Source of the DNA: DATJLY01 sp035604615
GTDB lineage: Bacteria > Pseudomonadota > Alphaproteobacteria > ATCC43930 > CGMCC-115725
NCBI GenBank assembly: GCA_035604615.1
Contig: DATNID010000020.1
Coordinates: 164,708 to 228,707, forward strand
Length of the DNA stretch: 64,000 bases
Direction: 5' to 3'
This document shows, in pieces, positions 15,816 through 25,011 of this stretch. Within the stretch, counting starts at the first letter, position 1, and each line of letters opens with the position of its first letter. A program made the position numbers and the translations under genes. The notes under the pieces are model-generated. The model saw nothing but the letters and a program-made list of their open reading frames with translations, ran no database searches and was not told where the DNA came from.

Positions 15816-16115
15816 CGTTCGTCCGAGGATCGGCTGTCGCGTGAGGTTTGACGGCAGGCGCGATGATACAGGCGGCGGCGCTGGGCAATCAATCGGCATG
15901 CTTGCACGAGCGTTGCAAGCCCGCGTCCAAACGCTTCGTCCGTCCCATCGGTTCCAAGGCTACCCATAAATGCCGATGGCTCGGCCTCGGGTCTCAATGT
16001 CCGATGTGCAAAGCATTTCGGACTCGAGCGAGACATCGCGCAAAGTCCGAAAATGCCATGAGCAGAAATTGCAAACGCACGGCGCGGGGATGAAGGGCGT
16101 GGGCCCGCAGCCCCT
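15816..16115. other. Intergenic stretch with no recognised gene
   Basis: Three hundred bases of lower GC content between two minus-strand genes. Short open frames exist on both strands, but none has a convincing ribosome-binding site, codon use or family resemblance. Nothing supported was found. Confidence 0.5.
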
Positions 16116-17084
16116 TCACTGCGGTCTGGGAGCTCGCGCCAAGGCGGCTTCAGCATGATCGACCAATTGCCGCATAATTTCCGAGACCGTCAGGATCTCT
16201 CTAACGCCGCCAGCGGTCTGGCCCGCCCAAACAAGCGTTTCTCGGCGTTGTCCCCGTCGAAGTCTCTCGCCAATTTCCGCCCAAAGGCGTGCGCCGTTAC
16301 GGCGCGCTTCATCGCGTTTACTGCCCCATTCATCCAGAAACGGCGTGCGCAGAGTTCTACCGACGGTGCCGAATCCAACGGTGCCCGGCACCGGAATGAT
16401 GTCGTTGATGACCTCCGCTTTTACCGCGTCCTCGGAACGCGCCTCGATGATGGCCTGTTTCCAATCGTCGTCGATGGGCGACTCTTTGGAGGCAAGGAAG
16501 CGTGTGCCCATGTTGACCCCGACGGCTCCCAGCATCAGGGCCGCAGCAATACCCCGTCCATCGTAGATACCGCCCGCCGCGACAACTGGAATTGGCGACA
16601 CCGCATCCACGACTTGCGGCACGAGCGCCATCGTGCTGATAGACCCGCCATAACCGCCGGCCTCCGTGCCTTGCGCGATGATCACATCGACGCCGTGTTC
16701 GGCTGCCTCGATTGCCTGGGCGACCGTTGTGACCTGCAGCATGACGAGAGAGCCCACCTCTTGCGCCTGGCGGATCAGATCGCCCGGATCGTCCAGGGCG
16801 AAGGAAATGACGGCAGGGCGAGCTCGCAAGGTGTGGCGAAAGCTTTCAACATCCAAGGTTTGCGGAATGTGATTGATCGCGAAGTTCCGGTTGGTCAGGG
16901 TGGGTAATAGGTCAATGTCCCGCTTGACCAGGTCGGCGGGGCGAAAGAGCGAGCCAACGCTTCCAAGCCCGCCTTGATTGGAGACCGCAGCGGCGAATTC
17001 CGCCGACGTGGCGCCCGCCCCCATCCCTGCCAGGATGATCGGTACGTCGATGCCGAGGAGATCGCAAAGCCGTGTCCTGAGCAT
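16116..17084 (-). CDS. Nitronate monooxygenase (2-nitropropane dioxygenase) family protein
   Basis: A 322-residue FMN-dependent TIM-barrel enzyme that oxidises alkyl nitronates or related substrates. Family marks are CDLLGIDVPIILAGMGAGA at the start, VISFALDDPGDLI, DVIIAQGTEAGGYGG (FMN phosphate/active-site region) and VVAAGGIYDGRGIAAALMLGA, where the catalytic-histidine position of class I enzymes is replaced by the QGTEAGGY arrangement. The ATG at 17082-17084 has GAGG nine bases upstream; an ATG three codons earlier lies directly on that GAGG. It stands alone, so the substrate is unknown; many family members are annotated only by similarity. Confidence 0.85.
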   Translation of the reverse strand: MLRTRLCDLLGIDVPIILAGMGAGATSAEFAAAVSNQGGLGSVGSLFRPADLVKRDIDLLPTLTNRNFAINHIPQTLDVESFRHTLRARPAVISFALDDPGDLIRQAQEVGSLVMLQVTTVAQAIEAAEHGVDVIIAQGTEAGGYGGSISTMALVPQVVDAVSPIPVVAAGGIYDGRGIAAALMLGAVGVNMGTRFLASKESPIDDDWKQAIIEARSEDAVKAEVINDIIPVPGTVGFGTVGRTLRTPFLDEWGSKRDEARRNGARLWAEIGERLRRGQRRETLVWAGQTAGGVREILTVSEIMRQLVDHAEAALARAPRPQ

Positions 17085-17470
17085 GGTTCTCATCCTCAAC
17101 TGATTCGATGCTGGGAGGAACTCGAAGATATTAGCACAACGCTCAGACGCCATCATTCCGAGCGGCGCCTTGTCCGGGGCAAACACTTTTCCAATCGCCG
17201 ATCAACCTGTCGGAGTCACGCGCCTCGAAATGGCGTACGGTCGATGACCGTTGTGGGTCAATAGCGCCGGTTTGGCGTTGCTCGGGTAATGGCCGCTTTT
17301 CCCCCAACTCCGGAAAGGCGTGCGGGCAGGTGGTTCGTTCGAGAAGTGCCATTTTCGGAAATTCCCGCGGTTCCCGAGTGACCAGTCCAGGTATGGGCAA
17401 GCTCACGGGTGATCGGTCCATAGCCTCAGACGTCCGAATTTTTGGGGAACAGGGCAAGCTGGTTCGCGAT
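17085..17470. other. Intergenic stretch with no recognised gene
   Basis: About 386 bases without a supported coding region. The middle (about 17220-17310, with TTGTGGGTCAATAGCGCC) looks like non-coding degenerate repeat material of the kind scattered through alphaproteobacterial intergenic space; a similar flavour of sequence occurs near 18985-19020. This resemblance is weak. Confidence 0.4.
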
Positions 17471-18814
17471 CTAAAAGGCGAGGCAATCGGGCGGGGCGTT
17501 GCCGATCGTCACCGCGCTCGGCCCGCTCGAGGTCAGAAGCACGAGGGTGGGGCCGGCGACATGGGCGCTGAGATTGGTCGTCGCTGGACAGGTGACGCCG
17601 CCGGTGATGATGTTCAGGCCGCCGTTAGAAACGTTGAAAAATCCGTTCGAGGCCTGGGACAACTTCGCTGCGCCGGTGACCGTGATGCCGCCATCCATGC
17701 GCAGCGACGAGTTCTGCGCCACGTTGATGGTGCCGGACCAACTCGACGGCGCCAATGCGCCTGTGCCGAGTTCCATGTTGCTTTCGACCTGCACCGAGCC
17801 GGCGCCGGTTATCATGTCGGCAGCGGCAGGAGCATTGAATTGCTTGGCGATGTGTTGATGGAAGCTCGAACCGTTCGAGGCCTCGATGGCAATGCCGCTA
17901 GCCGCGATGTTGGAGATCGTGTTGCCGCCCATCGAGAAGAGCGCGGAGCCATCGTCGACGAGAATAGTCGGATCGTTGGCGTCGTCGTCCGCGACCGATG
18001 CACTTTGCATCGTGACGGTGGAGTTCCCCTCTGCATAGATCGCATTTGATTGGCCGCTGCCGGTGACGGTCAGGGACGGGCCGATCATTTTAAGGGCCGA
18101 GTGCAACATCAGGATCGTCGGCTGCATCAAGCCCGTCGGCGACGAGATGGTTCCGCCGCCGGTCACCTCGGCCGAGCTGTGGGTGAGTTGGAGCGCCGGC
18201 CCGCCCGTGTTGCCGGAGATGGTCGCTTCATTAATCTGTAAGCTGGCGCTTGTGGCATTGACGCCGCCGGTGCCATTACCCGAAACGGTCACCGGTCCGG
18301 CACCTTGATCATACTGGGCGCCGCCGCCGACCAAGGCGCTCCCGCCGGTCTGCACCTCGATTCCGAAACCCGAATTGTTCTGGAGGAAGCTATTGAATAT
18401 CGTGACGCTAAAATAATTGTCGACCTCAATGCCGTTGTTGGGCCAATTCTGAATGGTGCAATTGTTAACGATCAGATTTTGGCCAATAACCTCGATGCCA
18501 ACCTGTGCGTTGGTGTTTAGCGCTCCATCGATCGTGAGTTGGGCCAGGACTACATTTGACGCGAACACGATGACCGGCCCGTCGATCGTCGCGGAGCCGA
18601 TGAGCGTGACCCCGGGAATGTTAACGACAATAGCGCTGGCTGGCGAGCAAATGCCCGTGATCGTGAGCGTCTGATTGGCGGTCAGCGCATCGATCGCCGT
18701 CTGAAGATCACCTGGATTGACGCAGTCGACCGACTGCGCCAAGCCCGCATTCGTCCCGCCGACGAGCAGCGCGATCGCTATGCACCACGGCGCCACGATG
18801 TTCGTTCCCCGCAC
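17471..18814 (-). CDS. Secreted right-handed parallel beta-helix protein
   Basis: A 447-residue protein: signal peptide near residues 6-28 (CIAIALLVGGTNAGLAQS), a short disulfide-like start (SVDCVNPGDLQTAID), then about 15-20 short turns rich in Asn, Gly, Val and Ile (for example NNCTIQNWPNNGIEVDNYF) typical of pectate-lyase-like beta-helices. It ends with CPATTNLSAH and PPDCLAF, which may form a disulfide. No polysaccharide-lyase catalytic motif is recognisable, so the role (surface adhesion, glycan binding or degradation) is open. The GTG at 18812-18814 has AGGGG upstream; an upstream ATG would add 48 residues that do not resemble a signal peptide. GC content is lower than in its neighbours. 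Confidence 0.75.
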   Translation of the reverse strand: MRGTNIVAPWCIAIALLVGGTNAGLAQSVDCVNPGDLQTAIDALTANQTLTITGICSPASAIVVNIPGVTLIGSATIDGPVIVFASNVVLAQLTIDGALNTNAQVGIEVIGQNLIVNNCTIQNWPNNGIEVDNYFSVTIFNSFLQNNSGFGIEVQTGGSALVGGGAQYDQGAGPVTVSGNGTGGVNATSASLQINEATISGNTGGPALQLTHSSAEVTGGGTISSPTGLMQPTILMLHSALKMIGPSLTVTGSGQSNAIYAEGNSTVTMQSASVADDDANDPTILVDDGSALFSMGGNTISNIAASGIAIEASNGSSFHQHIAKQFNAPAAADMITGAGSVQVESNMELGTGALAPSSWSGTINVAQNSSLRMDGGITVTGAAKLSQASNGFFNVSNGGLNIITGGVTCPATTNLSAHVAGPTLVLLTSSGPSAVTIGNAPPDCLAF

Positions 18815-19342
18815 GATCAACCCCTGCAGTCCACGGTCTTCATCATTTGCGTCGACCTTCTCAGCGATGCCGGTCTTCGCAAGCGGCATGTTGCGCCCAT
18901 TCAAGCCTGCCAACAAGGCCGACGCGGGCAAACTTCCCCGACGTGGCGAAAAGACCAAGGAACTTCTCGCCGAGCCTCATGTCGCAGTTGGGTCAACAAC
19001 GCCAGTCCAGCGATGCGCTCGTCACGTCCGATGATGCACCGAAAGCGGCCGACACGCGGGCATCGCAGCAGTTTGCGTTCGTGCCGGCAACGGACATCGC
19101 TCTAAGGAGCGCGATTGCGCGTCGCATTTTCTCGGGGCGGTGCGAAGACGAGAGGCTGGTTCCACGTCGTCTTTTGTGTCCGCCTCGACGAACATCACGA
19201 TCTCGTTGGCCGTGACTCCGGCCCCGAAGCAAAACCGGGTCTGTCGCGGCCGGGATCGACAGATTGGCGCCCTTTCCCCGATCGGAACTTCGGCCTGGAC
19301 CCCTTTTCCATGTTAGGATGGCGGCGACAGCGGGGATGGTCG
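18815..19342. other. Intergenic stretch with no recognised gene
   Basis: About 530 bases separating divergent genes. Open frames on both strands are arginine/serine-rich and lack family resemblance or good start signals. Promoters for the beta-helix and lipoprotein genes are presumably here, but no clear -35/-10 pair stood out. Confidence 0.45.
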
Positions 19343-19765
19343 ATGAGTCGTCATATGCGTCTCATGATAGTAATCGCCGCGCTGGTCTCCGCCTGCATTC
19401 CCGCCGAGCGGGATTGGAATGCGGTCGCGCAACAAGCCGAAGCGATTCGGACCTATTGCGAAAAGCAGTTTTTGTCGGGCGTTCTCGGGTCCGAGCTGGC
19501 CACCGAACAATGCGCCAATCCCGCAATTAGAAGCCTTTACGCGGGAGCCGAGTTCCGAGACATCGACATTCTAGACGCTTATCTGGCAAAACGCGAAGCG
19601 CTCGCCGCGCAACTCGATAGGAAGGCAATCAGCCCCGAAGACGAAATGGTACTAATTTCTAATGCAAAAACGGAAGCATACTCCGCGATACAGCAGAGGG
19701 CGAATGCGCGAGCCGTCGCGCCAGCAGCGGTCATGTCCACCATGCCCCTGACATCACGACCCTAG
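19343..19765 (+). CDS. Small putative lipoprotein of unknown function
   Basis: A 140-residue protein. The start MSRHMRLMIVIAALVSAC has a basic head, a hydrophobic stretch and a lipobox ending at Cys18, so export and lipid attachment are likely. The mature part is helical with cysteines at YCEKQF and EQCANP. No known family was recognised. GGGGATGGTCG precedes the ATG (a moderate ribosome-binding site). An in-frame start 76 codons upstream would bury the signal peptide and is rejected. It ends where the transposase remnant on the other strand begins. Confidence 0.55.
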   Translation: MSRHMRLMIVIAALVSACIPAERDWNAVAQQAEAIRTYCEKQFLSGVLGSELATEQCANPAIRSLYAGAEFRDIDILDAYLAKREALAAQLDRKAISPEDEMVLISNAKTEAYSAIQQRANARAVAPAAVMSTMPLTSRP

Positions 19766-19895
19766 GCGCCACATTCATGACGCGGATGAGGCCGTACCCG
19801 AGCGCGTGCGGCGCCGTCTCGCCGGCGACGCGCTGCAGCGTCTTCATCAGGATGTGCGTCGCGCCCATGCGCGCCTTGATCGTGCCAAACGGGTG
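19762..19895 (-). pseudogene. C-terminal remnant of an IS1182-family transposase
   Basis: Read on the minus strand from 19895, about 44 codons give HPFGTIKARMGATHILMK, then TLQRVAGETAPHALGYG and LIRVMNV. This matches the conserved carboxyl end of IS1182-type DDE transposases (HPFGTIK near the catalytic Glu region, and LAYNLTRVMN-like tail). The upstream part of the transposase is missing and the sequence before HPFGT diverges. No terminal inverted repeats were found. It is a dead fragment marking an old insertion. Confidence 0.75.
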
Positions 19896-20164
19896 TCCGA
19901 TGAGGGCCACTCACGTCGGTTCCCCGATGTCTGCCGCATGTCCGGCCAGCGGGTGAATTCGGCCATGCCGGATCTCTGTTGATCGCGTCGCAGGAGCCGG
20001 GACTCACGGCCTCGACCCGGAGCCATCAATCATGCGGTACGAACTCACCGCATGCGGGTCGGCGTCACGAGACGGCGCGGTCGCTTTCCATCCCTGCAAT
20101 CCCGGATCGGCTGGCCTATTTCCAACTTGATCCTTCCGGCGTTTTCGCCTTAACACCACAATCG
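19896..20164. other. Non-coding stretch before the ABC ATPase gene
   Basis: No supported gene. It probably contains the promoter of the plus-strand ATPase gene and possibly further decayed insertion-sequence material, but I cannot identify either. Confidence 0.4.
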
Positions 20165-21163
20165 ATGACCACCTCTCCAATTCTCATCGAGCGTCTGGGC
20201 GACGTGGCGGCGAGCCGCGCCGGGCCCGCGAACGCGGTCACGATTTCGGCCCTCACCAAGATCTATCGCGGCTCGCGCCAGGGGCCGGGCAAGACGGCGC
20301 TCGACGCCATCGACCTCGCCATCCCGCGCGGCTCGATCTATGGGCTCCTGGGCCCCAACGGCGCCGGCAAGTCGACCCTCATCAACATCCTCGCCGGGCT
20401 CGTCATCAAGACCGCGGGCGACGTCACGGTATGGGGCATCGACATCGAGCGCGAACCGCGCCAGGCCCGTGCCGCGATCGGCTGCGTGCCGCAGGAGATC
20501 GTGATCGACATGTTCTTCACCCCGCACGAGCTCCTGGAGATGCAGGCGGGGCTTTACGGCGTGCCGAAATCCGAGCGCCGCACCGACCGCATCCTCGAGA
20601 TGCTGCAACTTTCCGACAAGGCCGACGCGCCCGCGCGCACCTTGTCGGGCGGCATGAAGCGGCGGCTGATGATGGCCAAGGCGATGGTCCACGCGCCGCC
20701 CGTCCTGGTGCTCGACGAGCCCACCGCCGGGGTCGATGTCGAGCTGCGCCAGCAGCTGTGGGGCCATGTGCGCGACCTTGCCGCGTCGGGCACCACCATT
20801 CTGCTCACGACGCATTATCTCGAGGAGGCCGAGCGTCTGTGCGAGCGCATCGCCATCATCGACAAGGGCCGCGTCGTCGCCTGCGACACGACCGCGGCAT
20901 TGATCGCCAAGATCGACGAGAAGACCCTGACCCTGACCTTGGAGCGGCCGATGCCGGCGCTGCCGCCGCACCTCGCTTCGCTCGGGCTCGAGCTGGCGGC
21001 GCCGGGAAAACTCGTGCTTCATTACGCGCCGACGCGGACCTCGCTGGCGCCGGTGCTCGCCGCCATCGCCGCTTCCGGCTACGCAGTGCGCGACGTGACC
21101 AGCGAGGAGACCGGGCTCGAAGACATCTTCCTCCGCCTCACCGGCGCGGGCGGGGGTTCGTGA
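20165..21163 (+). CDS. ABC-2 type exporter ATP-binding protein
   Basis: A 332-residue ATPase with Walker A GLLGPNGAGKST, Q-loop IGCVPQE, ABC signature LSGGMKRR, Walker B VLVLDEPTAGVD and switch histidine TTHYLEEAE, followed by a C-terminal extension (about 235-332) of the kind seen in DrrA/CcmA-like exporter ATPases (ETGLEDIFLRLTG). The family normally pairs with an ABC-2 permease. None lies beside it; instead a hydrolase gene overlaps its stop by four bases (GTGA). The ATG at 20165 begins MTTSPILIERLGD; an earlier in-frame start would add 62 atypical residues. Confidence 0.9.
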   Translation: MTTSPILIERLGDVAASRAGPANAVTISALTKIYRGSRQGPGKTALDAIDLAIPRGSIYGLLGPNGAGKSTLINILAGLVIKTAGDVTVWGIDIEREPRQARAAIGCVPQEIVIDMFFTPHELLEMQAGLYGVPKSERRTDRILEMLQLSDKADAPARTLSGGMKRRLMMAKAMVHAPPVLVLDEPTAGVDVELRQQLWGHVRDLAASGTTILLTTHYLEEAERLCERIAIIDKGRVVACDTTAALIAKIDEKTLTLTLERPMPALPPHLASLGLELAAPGKLVLHYAPTRTSLAPVLAAIAASGYAVRDVTSEETGLEDIFLRLTGAGGGS

Positions 21164-22179
21164 TCGGCGCCGCGCCGGTGCGCGCCCCCATGCGCGCGGC
21201 GGCGCTCGCCCTGGCGCTGGCGCTTTGGTCTTGCGTCGGCCAGGGCACAGCCGACTTGTCGCGGACTTCGGCGGCGGCCGCCGCCGCGGCGAAGCCGCAC
21301 CTCGCCACCGACGCGATCCTTGCCGACGACGGCGTGCGCCTGCCGCTGCGCGTGTGGCGGCCCGACGGGAAGGTCGCGGCGACGATCCTCGCGCTGCACG
21401 GCTTCAACGACTATTCCAACGCCTTCGCGGGCGCGGCCGCGGCCTGGGCCGAGAACGGCATCGCGACCTACGCCTACGACCAGCGCGGCTTCGGCGAGGC
21501 GCCCGAGCGCGGCCTCTGGGTCGGCGAGCGGCGGCTCGGTCAGGACCTCGCGATCGCGAGCCGTCTTGTCGCCGAGCGCAACCCCGGCGTCAGGCATTAC
21601 GTGCTGGGCGAGAGCATGGGCGCGGCGGTGGCGATGGTCGCCGCCACCGGCGCCGCCGGCAGCGACCCGCCGGTGGCCGACGGGCTGATCCTCAGCGCGC
21701 CTGCCGTCTGGGGCCGCGCGGCGATGAACGTGTTCGAGCGCGTCGGGCTGTGGGCGGCCTATCACGTCGCGCCCGGCATGACGCTGACCGGGCGCGGGCT
21801 CGGCATCGTGCCGTCGGACAATATCGAGATGCTACGCGCGTTGTCGCGCGATCCGCTGGTGATCAAGGCGACCCGCGTCGACACGATCAAGGGGCTGGTC
21901 GATCTGATGGACGCGGCGCTGGCGTGCGCGCCGCTGCTGCGCGGCCGGGTGCTGATCCTCCACGGCGCGCGCGACGAGATCATCCCGCCCGAGGCGGTGG
22001 AGCGGATGATCGCGACCTTGCCCGTGGACGCAAGCCGCGAGCGCCGCATCGCCTGGTATCAAGACGGCTATCACATGCTGATGCGCGATCTTCAGGGCGC
22101 GGCGGTGGTCCGCGACATCGCGAGCTGGATCGAAGACCCCAAGGCGCCGCTGCCCTCGGGCGCGGATCAAGGCGGGTGA
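21160..22179 (+). CDS. Alpha/beta hydrolase, monoacylglycerol-lipase-like (serine aminopeptidase S33 fold), probable lipoprotein
   Basis: A 339-residue hydrolase. The nucleophile is in VLGESMGAAVAM, with acid and histidine in LILHGARDEIIPPE and WYQDGYHMLMRDL; ILALHGFNDYSNAF supplies the oxyanion region. The N-terminus has a hydrophobic stretch ending LALWSC, a plausible lipobox, so the enzyme may sit on the membrane. The GTG at 21160 overlaps the ATPase stop; an ATG at 21190 would start right at the signal sequence and is an alternative. Coupling to the ABC ATPase suggests the two act together, on lipid-like substrates if the hydrolase follows its family (inference). Confidence 0.85.
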   Translation: MIGAAPVRAPMRAAALALALALWSCVGQGTADLSRTSAAAAAAAKPHLATDAILADDGVRLPLRVWRPDGKVAATILALHGFNDYSNAFAGAAAAWAENGIATYAYDQRGFGEAPERGLWVGERRLGQDLAIASRLVAERNPGVRHYVLGESMGAAVAMVAATGAAGSDPPVADGLILSAPAVWGRAAMNVFERVGLWAAYHVAPGMTLTGRGLGIVPSDNIEMLRALSRDPLVIKATRVDTIKGLVDLMDAALACAPLLRGRVLILHGARDEIIPPEAVERMIATLPVDASRERRIAWYQDGYHMLMRDLQGAAVVRDIASWIEDPKAPLPSGADQGG

Positions 22180-22196
22180 GCGGAAGGGAGCATATC

Positions 22197-23198
22197 ATGT
22201 GCAGCCGGGTTTGGACGGCACTCGTGACGGTGGCCCTTGGTGTCGCGGGCGTCGCCGGCGCGGCCGAGCCGGTGAAGATTCGCACCAGTTGGCTGGTGGT
22301 GCCGGCCTCGATCGCGCCCTTTCTCAAGGACACGCCCGACGTCGCGACGCATTTCGGCGTCTCCTACACGCTGGAGACGATCCATTTCACCGGCACCGCG
22401 CCGATGATCACCGGGCTCGCCGCCGATGAGATCGACATCGCGCCGTTGAGCTTTTCCGCCTTCAGCCTCGCCGTCACCAATGGCGGCCTCTCCGACCTGC
22501 GCATCGTCGCCGACCAGGCGCAGGACGGCGTCCACGGCTATCACACCAACGAGTATTATGTGCTGAAGGACGGCCCCATTCGGACGATCGAGGACCTGAA
22601 GGGCAAGATCCTCGCCACCAACGCGATCGGCGGCGCTGTCGACATGGCGCTGCGCGCGATGCTCAGGAAGCACGGCATCGAGGACAAGCGCGACACCACG
22701 ATCATCGAGGTCGAGCTGCCGCAGCAGCGCGCCATGCTGGAGGCGCACAAGGTCGATCTCGTCAGCATGCTGCCGCCGTTCTCCTTCGATCCCGCCTATG
22801 GGCGCATCGCCCGCATCCTGTTCACCCAGTTCGACGCGATGGGGCCGGCGCAGACCATCGTGTGGACCGCGCGCAAAGCCTGGCTCGAGCGGAACCGCGC
22901 CGCCGTTGTCGACTACATGGAGGACACGCTGCGCCTGCTGCGCTGGATGAGCGCGCCCGACAATCACGACGCGGCGGTGAAGCTGGTGGCGGACTTCACG
23001 AAGCTGCCGCCCGAGCGGCTCGACTGGATATTCACCCAGCGCGACGCCTATCGCGATCCCAACGGGCTGCCCGACCTCAACGCGCTTCAGGCCAATATCG
23101 ACCTGCAGACCGATCTGGGATTCCTGCGCACCAAGGTTGTGCTCCGGGACTACGCCGATCTGAGCTACATCAACGAGGCCGCCGCGCGGCTCAAGTGA
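22197..23198 (+). CDS. ABC transporter substrate-binding protein, NMT1/SsuA type
   Basis: A 333-residue secreted binding protein: signal TALVTVALGVAGVAGAAE (about 6-23), then a type 2 binding fold (ITGLAADEIDIAPLSFSAF, DLKGKILATNAIGGAVDMAL). GGAAGGGAG precedes the ATG at 22197. It follows the hydrolase gene after 17 bases on the same strand and could share its transcript. No permease or ATPase of an importer is beside it. It is more distant from the pair at 10883-11881 and 23215-24207 than those are from each other. Ligand unknown. Confidence 0.82.
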   Translation: MCSRVWTALVTVALGVAGVAGAAEPVKIRTSWLVVPASIAPFLKDTPDVATHFGVSYTLETIHFTGTAPMITGLAADEIDIAPLSFSAFSLAVTNGGLSDLRIVADQAQDGVHGYHTNEYYVLKDGPIRTIEDLKGKILATNAIGGAVDMALRAMLRKHGIEDKRDTTIIEVELPQQRAMLEAHKVDLVSMLPPFSFDPAYGRIARILFTQFDAMGPAQTIVWTARKAWLERNRAAVVDYMEDTLRLLRWMSAPDNHDAAVKLVADFTKLPPERLDWIFTQRDAYRDPNGLPDLNALQANIDLQTDLGFLRTKVVLRDYADLSYINEAAARLK

Positions 23199-23214
23199 GG
23201 GGCGGCGCCCTCCG

Positions 23215-24207
23215 TCACGGGCGCGGCTTCCAGCCCTCGTCGTCGAGCGAGCGGTTGACCTCGGCCAGCAGCGTGAAGTCGAAGGCGTCGCCGACCGGCC
23301 GCTCCTTGTCGTGCGCCATGCCGAGGATATCGGCATAGAGATCGAGCATCTGCTTCTGCACCGGCGCGGGCAGAGTGCCGTCGGCGGTGTTGGTGGGAAT
23401 CATCAGGCGCCAGATCGCATGCGTGCTCGCGCGCGAGACGTTGGGATTGTGGGTCATCATCGCCTCGACCGTGCCGTCCTCGTTGGCGTGCATGTAGCGC
23501 ACGCCTTTGAGGAGCGCGCGCAGGAAGCGCCGCGCGAGCGGCCGGTCGGTGGTAAGCATGCGGTCGTTGACCACGATCCCGCCCACCAGCATCTGCACCT
23601 CGTGCCAGACATCGGCGACCATGTGCATGGTGGGGGTGCGCTTCAGCTGCTCGAGGTCCTCGACCGTGAGCGAGGCGGCGGGAAGCGCGCCGGCGTTGAG
23701 CGCGGCGACGCGCCCGGTGCCGAACCCCATCGCCGTGAACGCCACCGCGTTGGGATCGAGATGGCGGTTCAACAGCAGGAGCCGCACCCCGTTCTCGTGG
23801 GTGTCGCCGCGCGAGACGACGCCGACCTGGCGGCCGATCAAATCTTCCGGTCCCTTGATGGCGGGATCGCCGCTCCACACCTGGTAGGGCGGGCGGTCGC
23901 GGCTGACATAGACGATCTTGAGCGGCGCGCCCTTGAGGATGGCGCTGATCGCGGCCGAGGGCGAGCCGGAGAACTGCACGTCGCCCGAGATGAGCGCCGG
24001 CGTGGCGACGCCGCCGCCAGCGCCCACCAACTCGACCTCGATTCCTTCCTCGGCGTAGTAGCCCTTGTCGGTGCCGAGATAGAAGGGCGCGTAATCGACC
24101 TCGGAGAAGACCGGGATGGTGACGCGCACCTTGTCGGCGGCCCGCGTCGCGCCCGCCGCGCACAGGAGCGCGATCAGGCAAAGAAGCAACGTCTTCGGCA
24201 TGCCCAT
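23215..24207 (-). CDS. ABC transporter substrate-binding protein, NitT/TauT type
   Basis: A 330-residue binding protein: signal TLLLCLIALLCAAGATRAA (about 6-24), then VDYAPFYLGTDKGYYAEEG, GAGGGVATPALISG and DRPPYQVWSGD. It is a clear paralogue of the protein at 10883-11881, matching through the length. It converges tail-to-tail on the plus-strand binding protein with only 16 bases between stops. No transport partners nearby. The ATG at 24205-24207 is followed by a second ATG two codons later. Confidence 0.85.
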   Translation of the reverse strand: MGMPKTLLLCLIALLCAAGATRAADKVRVTIPVFSEVDYAPFYLGTDKGYYAEEGIEVELVGAGGGVATPALISGDVQFSGSPSAAISAILKGAPLKIVYVSRDRPPYQVWSGDPAIKGPEDLIGRQVGVVSRGDTHENGVRLLLLNRHLDPNAVAFTAMGFGTGRVAALNAGALPAASLTVEDLEQLKRTPTMHMVADVWHEVQMLVGGIVVNDRMLTTDRPLARRFLRALLKGVRYMHANEDGTVEAMMTHNPNVSRASTHAIWRLMIPTNTADGTLPAPVQKQMLDLYADILGMAHDKERPVGDAFDFTLLAEVNRSLDDEGWKPRP

Positions 24208-24260
24208 TCCGATCCCTGTCCTTGAACCAAAGCCGAGCCTATCCTATCGTTCGTCCCAGC

Positions 24261-24337
<77 letters not shown>

Positions 24338-25011
24338 GAATTTTTTGTTGAAATCGAAAGAGACTAGCCCGCATCCACTGCGATCAGGCCGCGGTTGCGA
24401 TAGGCACGAAATGGGCAGCTTTGGGCAGGTATTCCTGCATGATAGCTGCACATTCCGTTCTGACGATGTTTCTGCGCGACCGAGGATCGGCGCTGGCATT
24501 TGTCATGCACATGAGCATGCCCTCGTCATGCTCATGACCTCGCTGAATGATCCTTATGCCGTCCCTGCCCCAACGTCGGTCCACCTCGACGATGTCCAAC
24601 GATGATCCGATCTCCGTCGCGGCACGCTCGGTTCACTCCGGGCGCTCGCTCTCTCGCCCGCTCAACAGAACGATGCCACCGTCGAACCGCTCGACGAAGG
24701 CCCGTGCACTCTCGACATCCACGACATAGAGCAGCGCCGCGCCCGGTCGCATCTGCGAACCGCTCCTATGGGACCCTCGACCCGCCCGCTCGTCGAGCCA
24801 TTCGAGCATCGCATTGAGTTCCACCCCGAACCCGCCCGAGGGAACGCCACACGGACCCGGACCGGGAAATACGCTTCGGCCGTGACGGCATCGGCGCACT
24901 GAACAACGACTAATCATTTGGAGTAATTTACATTTCGGACATGTCTGCGTAGCGTTGTAATCGAGGGGCAGTGCTTCGCCTGACGCGAGCATCTACGCGC
25001 GGAGGCGATCT
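24338..25011. other. Weakly coding stretch downstream of tRNA-Arg
   Basis: About 670 bases with no recognised gene and lower GC than the flanks. Two small minus-strand frames are worth recording: 24384-24599 (71 residues, MDIVEVDRRWGRDG start) and 24633-24809 (58 residues, MLEWLDERAGRGS start, containing LLYVVDVESARAFVERF, which reads like a real folded peptide). Neither has a recognised family. No second copy of the tRNA 3' end was seen that would mark an integrated element. Confidence 0.35.

Noticed and set aside
24338..24600. Possible attachment site of an integrated element at tRNA-Arg
   Set aside because: No integrase gene and no second copy of the tRNA 3' end was seen.
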